Origin: an uncultured Mucilaginibacter sp.
Lineage (GTDB): Bacteria > Bacteroidota > Bacteroidia > Sphingobacteriales > Sphingobacteriaceae
DNA length: 25,337 bases
Direction of reading: 5' to 3'
Assembly (NCBI RefSeq): GCF_946481715.1
Contig: NZ_CAMLOV010000072.1
Location: forward strand, 1-25,337
A program made the translations under genes and the position numbers. This document shows positions 20,049 through 25,337 of the stretch, piece after piece. The notes under the pieces are model-generated. The model was given only the letters and a program-made list of their open reading frames with translations, was not told the origin of the DNA and made no database searches. Each line of letters opens with the position of its first letter. Position 1 is the first letter of the stretch.

Positions 20049-21251
20049 ATGGCAATTGTAATACCCGATTTACAACAAACATTCCGTTGGTTTGGCCCAA
20101 CCGACCCGGTGAGTTTAAACGCCATAAGGCAAACCGGCGCTACCGGCATTGTGTCTGCAATGCATCATATTCAGTGTGGGGAGGTTTGGGGTGTACCCGA
20201 GATCAATGCATATAAAGCGGTTATTAATGCGGCGGGCTTTAATTGGGCAGTTGTAGAAAGCGTCAATATACACGAGTCAATTAAAACGGGTGGGGCGGAT
20301 CGCGATAAATATATCGACAGGTACATTTCCACGCTCGCTAATCTTGGGGAGGCCGGAATCAGCACAGTATGTTACAATTTTATGCCCGTTCTTGATTGGA
20401 CCCGGACTCATTTGGACTATCGGCTGCCCAATAACGCGTCGGCGTTAAGATTTAATAAGACTGCTTTAGCTTCATTTGACCTCTATATTTTAGAAAGGGC
20501 AGGGGCTTATGAAGAATTCAGCACTGTACAGCAACAGGCAGCCAAACGATACCTGGATAGTCTAAATAATGACGAAATAACAGAGCTGACAAACACCGTA
20601 TTGGCAGGGCTGCCCGGAACAGATGAAGTGTTTACAATTGCTGAATTTCAAGAGCATTTAAAGAAATATAGCGAGATAGACGGGGCGCAGCTAAAGCAGA
20701 ACTTAGCATACTTCCTGAAAGCTATCATACCTCACGCAGAAAAGTGTGGCATCAAAATGTGCATACATCCAGACGACCCACCGTTCCCGATACTGGGTTT
20801 GCCAAGAGTGGTATCCACTGAGCAGGATTTAAAAGATGTTATCAATTTTTATCCTTCACTTTTCAATGGAATAACACTGTGTACAGGGTCGCTTGGTGCC
20901 CGGCAGGATAATGATGTCCCGGGCATTATTGAGCGTTTGGGAAGACACATACATTTCCTGCATTTGCGTAACGTAAAGCGCGAGGATGATGGTAGTTTTT
21001 ATGAGGCCGACCACTTAGGCGGGAGTACAGATATGTTTGAAGTAATGAAAGCCGTGGTGTCTGAGCAGATGAAGCGCGTGGATGCGGGAATGGGTGATGC
21101 TGTCATACCAATGCGTCCCGATCATGGTCATAAAATTTTGGACGATTATCATTACAACACCTATCCCGGCTATTCGATAATAGGAAGATTGAAAGGGTTA
21201 GCGGAATTGAGAGGCTTAGAAATGGGCCTTAAACGCGCACTGTTTTGTTAG
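20049..21251 (+). CDS. uxuA: Mannonate dehydratase
   Basis: Cytoplasmic enzyme that dehydrates D-mannonate to 2-keto-3-deoxy-D-gluconate, using Mn or Fe(II). The product has 400 residues, the normal family length. The N-terminal TFRWFGPTDPVSLNAIRQTGA and IVSAMHHIQCGEVW are characteristic. Probable metal ligands are His240 in CIHPDDPPFPI, Cys278 in LCTGSLG, His305 in FLHLRNVKRE, and Asp358 in RPDHGHK, the His-Cys-His-Asp set known for UxuA. HHIPxGxVW of many homologues reads HHIQCGEVW here. It is the first gene after the LacI-type operator and precedes GH67 by 67 bp. This shows that the locus catabolises the uronate it releases. It has no signal peptide. Confidence 0.97.
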   Translation: MAIVIPDLQQTFRWFGPTDPVSLNAIRQTGATGIVSAMHHIQCGEVWGVPEINAYKAVINAAGFNWAVVESVNIHESIKTGGADRDKYIDRYISTLANLGEAGISTVCYNFMPVLDWTRTHLDYRLPNNASALRFNKTALASFDLYILERAGAYEEFSTVQQQAAKRYLDSLNNDEITELTNTVLAGLPGTDEVFTIAEFQEHLKKYSEIDGAQLKQNLAYFLKAIIPHAEKCGIKMCIHPDDPPFPILGLPRVVSTEQDLKDVINFYPSLFNGITLCTGSLGARQDNDVPGIIERLGRHIHFLHLRNVKREDDGSFYEADHLGGSTDMFEVMKAVVSEQMKRVDAGMGDAVIPMRPDHGHKILDDYHYNTYPGYSIIGRLKGLAELRGLEMGLKRALFC

Positions 21252-21318
21252 ATGGGCTTGCAATGTGTGTAAGTACAGATATTAATTAAAGCAATTAAAT
21301 CATTTAGTAATAAGTGTT

Positions 21319-23496
21319 ATGAGAGGAAAATTAGTGTTGAGGCGTTGGATATTATTAATTACGATACTGGCAATTGGGCGCAATGCCTGTGCAGATAATG
21401 GATACAACCTTTGGCTTGGCTATCGGAAAATTGCTGATAGGGCATTGGCGTTACGATATGCCAATCAAGTGCGCTATATTAAGTTTGCTGCTGGTTCCGA
21501 AACGCTGGTGGCTGCGAGGCAAGAGTTGCTTGCTGGATTAGAAAGTATGCTTGCCGCTAAGCCTCAACTGACAGAAGAGATCGGTGAATCCACGCTGTTT
21601 GTAGGTACTATTTCATCTTTAAAGCTCCCTGAAAATGCTTTTTTGGAAGGAGAGATTCAAAAGACCGGTGAAGAAGGTTACCTAATTAAGTCGATAGATA
21701 TCGGTAAAAAAAAGTGCATTGTTATTACGGCTCAAACGGACGTTGGCGTATTGCACGGGGTTTTCGCCTTCTTGAAGCTTTTGCAAACACAAGAATCAAT
21801 TGTGGCCTTAAATATTTTGGAGTACCCCCGCATCACGTACCGGGTATTAGATCATTGGGATAACCTCAACCGCACTATCGAACGAGGGTACGCCGGTTCG
21901 TCTATTTGGAACTGGCACAAGTTGCCCGGACATATCGATCAACGTTATATCGATTATGCCCGTGCCAGTGCTTCGGTCGGTATCAACGGTTCGGTTCTAA
22001 ATAACGTAAATGCCAATGCGCTGATGCTGACCCCTGATTATTTGGAAAAAGTTAAGGCGCTTGCCAATGCCTTTCGGCCATATGGTATAAAAGTGTACTT
22101 GTCTGTCAAATTTAGCAGCCCGATAGAAATAGGGGGGCTTAAAACTGCCGATCCGCTTGACGAACAGGTAAGACAATGGTGGAAAGACAAAGCGGACGAG
22201 ATTTACCGCCTCATCCCCGATTTTGGTGGTTTCCTGGTGAAGGCCAATTCCGAAGGGCAGCCGGGACCGCAAGCTTACGGACGCAATCATGCCGATGGCG
22301 CCAATATGCTGGCAGATGCCTTATTGCCTCACAATGGCATTGTGATGTGGCGAGCATTTGTTTATGATAACCGTGTGCCGGATGACAGAGCGAAGCAAGC
22401 CTATAACGAATTTAAACCGCTTGACGGGCAGTTCAAGAAAAATGTGATCATCCAGGTGAAGAACGGGGCAATCGACTTTCAGCCAAGGGAGCCGTTTCAC
22501 CCGCTGTTTGGGGCTATGCCCAATACGCCGCTTATGCTGGAATTTCAGTTAACCCAGGAGTACCTCGGATTTTCTACTAACTTGGTTTACGAAGCCCCTT
22601 TATTTAAGGAATGCCTCGAATCGGACACCTATTCGATGGGAAAAGGATCCACAGTTAGAAAAATAATACAAGGCCAGTTTAATGCAAAACTAATCACCGG
22701 GATGGCTGGCGTGGCAAACATTGGCTCGGATATTAACTGGTGCGGGCATCCTTTTGCGCAGGCTAACTGGTATGCGTTTGGCAGGCTTGCCTGGAACCCG
22801 GAGCAAAGCTCGGCAAGTATTGCAGCCGACTGGTTAAAAATGACCTTTTCTAACCAACCTGCTTTTGTTGCGCCGATGAAAAGCATTATGCTGCAATCGA
22901 GGGAAAATACGGTTAACTATATGACACCACTTGGCCTGCATCATATTATGGGCGTGAATACGCACTATGGTCCCGGCCCCTGGGTTGATAATGCAGGCCG
23001 CCCCGACTGGAATGCAACCTATTATCACAAGGCTGATTCCGCAGGGATAGGTTTTGACCGCAGCAGTACCGGCAGCAATGCTGTTGCGCAGTATCAGCCC
23101 CCTGTTAGGGACAGGTTTGAAAAGTTAGCCACATGCCCGGATGAGTATTTGTTATGGTTTCATCATTTAAAATGGGATTATAAAATGCGTTCGGGAAATA
23201 CATTATGGGAGGAACTGGTCCATCGTTACTATACCGGTGCTGACTCTGTTAAACATATGCAAGCTACCTGGAGCAAATTAGCGCCTTACGTTGATAAGGA
23301 ACGTTTTGAATCGGTTAAACAGTTAATGGCAATTCAGTACGATGAAGCTACCACCTGGCGGAATGCGTGTGTGCTGTATTTCCAAACTTTTTCTCATAAA
23401 CCTATACCTGCTGGATACGAGAAACCCGAAAAACCGCTAAGCTATTACCGAAACAGGAAGTATTTACAGGCGCCCGGTATAGGCGGAAACCAATGA
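21319..23496 (+). CDS. GH67 alpha-glucuronidase, secreted
   Basis: Removes (4-O-methyl-)D-glucuronic acid from the non-reducing terminal xylose of xylo-oligosaccharides, by inversion. The product has 725 residues with a signal peptide ending NACA|DNG (25), so it is probably periplasmic. Three domains are visible: N-terminal alpha/beta (about 26-170), TIM barrel (about 171-480) and C-terminal helical domain (about 480-725). Catalytic acid Glu312 lies in VKANSEGQPGPQ. The paired bases are Asp386 in NGAIDFQPREP and Glu414 in LTQEYLGF. Their spacings (74 and 28 residues) match Glu292, Asp365 and Glu393 of Cellvibrio japonicus GlcA67A almost exactly. RVLDHWDNLNRTIERGYAGSSIW (175-197) is another family hallmark. 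It is cotranscribed with uxuA and the downstream GH43 gene. Confidence 0.97.
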   Translation: MRGKLVLRRWILLITILAIGRNACADNGYNLWLGYRKIADRALALRYANQVRYIKFAAGSETLVAARQELLAGLESMLAAKPQLTEEIGESTLFVGTISSLKLPENAFLEGEIQKTGEEGYLIKSIDIGKKKCIVITAQTDVGVLHGVFAFLKLLQTQESIVALNILEYPRITYRVLDHWDNLNRTIERGYAGSSIWNWHKLPGHIDQRYIDYARASASVGINGSVLNNVNANALMLTPDYLEKVKALANAFRPYGIKVYLSVKFSSPIEIGGLKTADPLDEQVRQWWKDKADEIYRLIPDFGGFLVKANSEGQPGPQAYGRNHADGANMLADALLPHNGIVMWRAFVYDNRVPDDRAKQAYNEFKPLDGQFKKNVIIQVKNGAIDFQPREPFHPLFGAMPNTPLMLEFQLTQEYLGFSTNLVYEAPLFKECLESDTYSMGKGSTVRKIIQGQFNAKLITGMAGVANIGSDINWCGHPFAQANWYAFGRLAWNPEQSSASIAADWLKMTFSNQPAFVAPMKSIMLQSRENTVNYMTPLGLHHIMGVNTHYGPGPWVDNAGRPDWNATYYHKADSAGIGFDRSSTGSNAVAQYQPPVRDRFEKLATCPDEYLLWFHHLKWDYKMRSGNTLWEELVHRYYTGADSVKHMQATWSKLAPYVDKERFESVKQLMAIQYDEATTWRNACVLYFQTFSHKPIPAGYEKPEKPLSYYRNRKYLQAPGIGGNQ

Positions 23497-23530
23497 AATT
23501 ATTATTAACCAAGCTATAAATTATAAACCC

Positions 23531-24646
23531 ATGTATTATTCATTAATTAAAGCCAAGCCATTTCTAATGGCATCATTTGTTGCAGGCTCGTTATTGGCAT
23601 GCAACTCTTCATCACAAAAAACAAGCACCGCAAGTGTTGATAGCACGGGTGTTGATAGTGCGAAGGTGAAGTTTCTTACCAAGCCGCTGATCAGCGAAAT
23701 TTATACTGCGGATCCGTCGGCGCATGTGTTTGAAAATAAAATTTACATATATCCTTCTCATGATATTGATGCAGGCGTGCCTGAAAACGATAATGGGGAC
23801 CATTTTGCCATGAAAGATTATCACATTTTATCAATGGATAGCATTGGTGGTAAAGTAACCGACGAAGGCGTTGGCTTGGATATAAAAGATATTCCGTGGG
23901 CGGGCAGGCAGCTTTGGGCGCCTGATGCAGCGTATAAAAACGGCACCTACTACCTGTATTTCCCGGTAAAGGATAAAAACGACGTGTTTAAAATCGGGGT
24001 AGCAACATCAAAACGCCCTCAAGGCCCCTTTAAAGCACAACCAGAACCTATAGCCGGTAGCTTTAGCATCGACCCGGCTGTATTTACCGATACGGATGGG
24101 AGCTCATATATGTATTTTGGCGGTATTTGGGGTGGACAGCTGCAACGTTGGAACACTGGTAAATACGAAAGCAACGGCTCTAAAACTGACTTGCAGCAGG
24201 ACGACAAGCCAGCTATTAGCTGTAAAGTAGCCAAATTAAAGGGCAATATGACAGAGTTTGACGGCGCTGCAAAGGATGTTGTAATACTGGATAGCCTTGG
24301 CAAGCCTTTACTGGGTAAAGACCACAACCGGAGGTTTTTTGAAGGATCATGGATGCATAAATATAATGGCAAGTATTATTTTACCTACTCTACAGGAGAT
24401 ACACATTTGCTTTGCTATGCCATAGGTGATAGTCCGGTTGGCCCTTTTCAATACAAAGGCGTATTTATGAAACCGGTACAAGGATGGACCACGCACCACT
24501 CGATTATAGAAGTTAAGGGGAAATGGTATATCTTTTATCACGATACAGAAATTTCTGGCAAAACACATCTAAGAAATGTGAAAGTAACCTCCCTTGAACA
24601 TGAAGCCGATGGGTCAATAAAACTGATCGATCCTTTTCTAAAGTAA
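23531..24646 (+). CDS. GH43-family lipoprotein (xylosidase/arabinofuranosidase)
   Basis: GH43 beta-propeller enzyme of 371 residues anchored in a membrane. The signal peptide ends in the lipobox SLLAC with Cys24, followed by a Ser/Thr-rich linker (25-45). Catalytic residues are base Asp61 in YTADPSAHVFENKIYIYPSHD, pKa modulator Asp181 in SIDPAVFTDTDG, and acid Glu271 in RRFFEGSWMHKYNGKYY. WAPDAAYKNGTYYLYFPV (129-146) and the His pair in TTHHSI are also conserved. It is the only clearly lipid-anchored CAZyme in the window. It follows GH67 by 34 bp, which suggests it trims xylose or arabinose next to uronate removal. It is probably a beta-xylosidase or arabinofuranosidase; membrane side and substrate are uncertain. 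Confidence 0.93.
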   Translation: MYYSLIKAKPFLMASFVAGSLLACNSSSQKTSTASVDSTGVDSAKVKFLTKPLISEIYTADPSAHVFENKIYIYPSHDIDAGVPENDNGDHFAMKDYHILSMDSIGGKVTDEGVGLDIKDIPWAGRQLWAPDAAYKNGTYYLYFPVKDKNDVFKIGVATSKRPQGPFKAQPEPIAGSFSIDPAVFTDTDGSSYMYFGGIWGGQLQRWNTGKYESNGSKTDLQQDDKPAISCKVAKLKGNMTEFDGAAKDVVILDSLGKPLLGKDHNRRFFEGSWMHKYNGKYYFTYSTGDTHLLCYAIGDSPVGPFQYKGVFMKPVQGWTTHHSIIEVKGKWYIFYHDTEISGKTHLRNVKVTSLEHEADGSIKLIDPFLK

Positions 24647-24664
24647 TTACCTTTTAATACAATA

Positions 24665-25337
24665 ATGGAAAAACCAAATCAAGCACTCGAGACATTAGCG
24701 ATAGATACCGTAAGGGTACTTTCTGCGGATGCCGTACAAAAAGCAAACTCAGGCCACCCGGGCACGGCAATGGCATTAGCGCCCATGGGGCATGTACTGT
24801 GGACGAAATTTTTAAACTACAACCCCAAAAACCCTGATTTTGCAAACCGCGACAGGTTTATCCTATCTGCCGGGCATGCCTGTATCCTGCAATATAACTT
24901 CCTGTACTTAACCGGCTACGACCTAAGTTTAGACGACATCAAAGCTTTCCGCCAGATGAACAGTAAAACCGCAGGCCACCCCGAGTACGGATTGGCGCCG
25001 GGCGTTGACGTTACTACCGGCCCTTTAGGGCAGGGTTTTGCAAACGGCGTAGGCTTTGCCATTGCCCAAAAACACCTGGCAGCACGTTATAACAAACCGG
25101 GTTTCGACCTTTTCAACTACAACGTTTACGCTATCGTGAGCGATGGCGATATGATGGAAGGCGTAACTTCTGAGGCGGCTTCGTTAGCGGGGCATTTGCA
25201 GCTGGGCAACCTTATCTATTTATACGACGATAACCATATCTCGATAGAAGGCAGCACCGATATCGCCTTTAACGAGGACGTTAGCGCCCGCTTCCGTTCA
25301 TACGGCTGGCATGTGCAGGAAATTTCGGATGTGAACG
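24665..25337 (+). CDS. tkt: Transketolase, N-terminal part (runs off the window)
   Basis: Thiamine-diphosphate enzyme of the non-oxidative pentose phosphate pathway, moving two-carbon units between ketoses and aldoses. Only 224 codons are visible, and the gene continues past the window edge. The full-length type is indicated by LSADAVQKANSGHPGTAMALAPM with His31, by ILSAGHA with His71, by TTGPLGQGFANGVGFAIA (117-134), and by the ThDP/Mg motif SDGDMMEG with Asp162 followed by Asn190. It is not the split-subunit Actinobacteria type so far as can be seen, but that needs the downstream half. It lies only 18 bp after the GH43 stop, with no terminator between, so it is probably cotranscribed with the xylan genes. 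That fits the need to metabolise xylose and arabinose. Confidence 0.95.
   Translation, partial: MEKPNQALETLAIDTVRVLSADAVQKANSGHPGTAMALAPMGHVLWTKFLNYNPKNPDFANRDRFILSAGHACILQYNFLYLTGYDLSLDDIKAFRQMNSKTAGHPEYGLAPGVDVTTGPLGQGFANGVGFAIAQKHLAARYNKPGFDLFNYNVYAIVSDGDMMEGVTSEAASLAGHLQLGNLIYLYDDNHISIEGSTDIAFNEDVSARFRSYGWHVQEISDVN

Overview
The window looks like the chromosome of a Bacteroidota member, most likely a soil or plant-associated Sphingobacteriaceae such as Mucilaginibacter or Pedobacter. The genus is inferred from gene style, not from a marker gene. The supporting signs are a SusC/SusD pair, dense secreted CAZymes, Q-ending signal peptides (…AQ), SPII lipoproteins, weak Shine-Dalgarno sites, and promoters matching the Bacteroidota form TTG-N19-TAnnTTTG. 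It is a polysaccharide utilisation locus (PUL). Its enzymes fit the side chains of glucuronoarabinoxylan: arabinofuranose, (methyl)glucuronate, glucuronoyl esters, feruloyl or acetyl esters, and terminal galactose or arabinopyranose. No endo-xylanase (GH10, GH11, GH30 or GH5) is present, so backbone cleavage must be encoded elsewhere.

Layout. (1) 1-4539, plus strand: a 5'-truncated SusC-like TonB-dependent transporter and its SusD-like lipoprotein, followed by terminator hairpins. (2) 4880-10495, minus strand: a four-gene block read from right to left, CE1-type esterase, second CE1-type esterase, GH97, GH43. (3) 10496-10969: a 474-bp divergent promoter region with a clear rightward promoter. 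(4) 10970-15674, plus strand: GH51 arabinofuranosidase and two GH43 enzymes, the last two only 4 bp apart. (5) 16013-19895, plus strand: CE15 glucuronoyl esterase, SDR-type fructuronate reductase (uxuB-like), and an ExuT-like hexuronate transporter with a TTG start. (6) 20049-25337, plus strand: uxuA mannonate dehydratase, GH67 alpha-glucuronidase, a GH43 lipoprotein, and the first 224 codons of a transketolase. A perfect 16-bp LacI-type palindrome overlaps the -33 element in front of uxuA.

How the genes fit together (inference). SusC/SusD bind and import xylan oligosaccharides. CE1 and CE15 esterases remove ester links. GH51, GH43 and GH97 enzymes remove arabinose, xylose and possibly galactose, and GH67 releases (methyl)glucuronate. 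The inner-membrane MFS carrier takes up the uronate. UxuB and UxuA lead from fructuronate through mannonate to 2-keto-3-deoxygluconate. Transketolase would take pentose carbon through the pentose phosphate pathway. Missing from the window are the uronate isomerase UxaC, KDG kinase and aldolase, any enzyme for the 4-O-methyl group, xylose/arabinose isomerases and kinases, and any regulator gene.

I do not see a wholly unknown system. The points most worth checking are the uxuA operator/promoter overlap, the Glu at the usual acid position of both CE1 triads, the GH97 specificity, and the direct link between xylan debranching and central metabolism.
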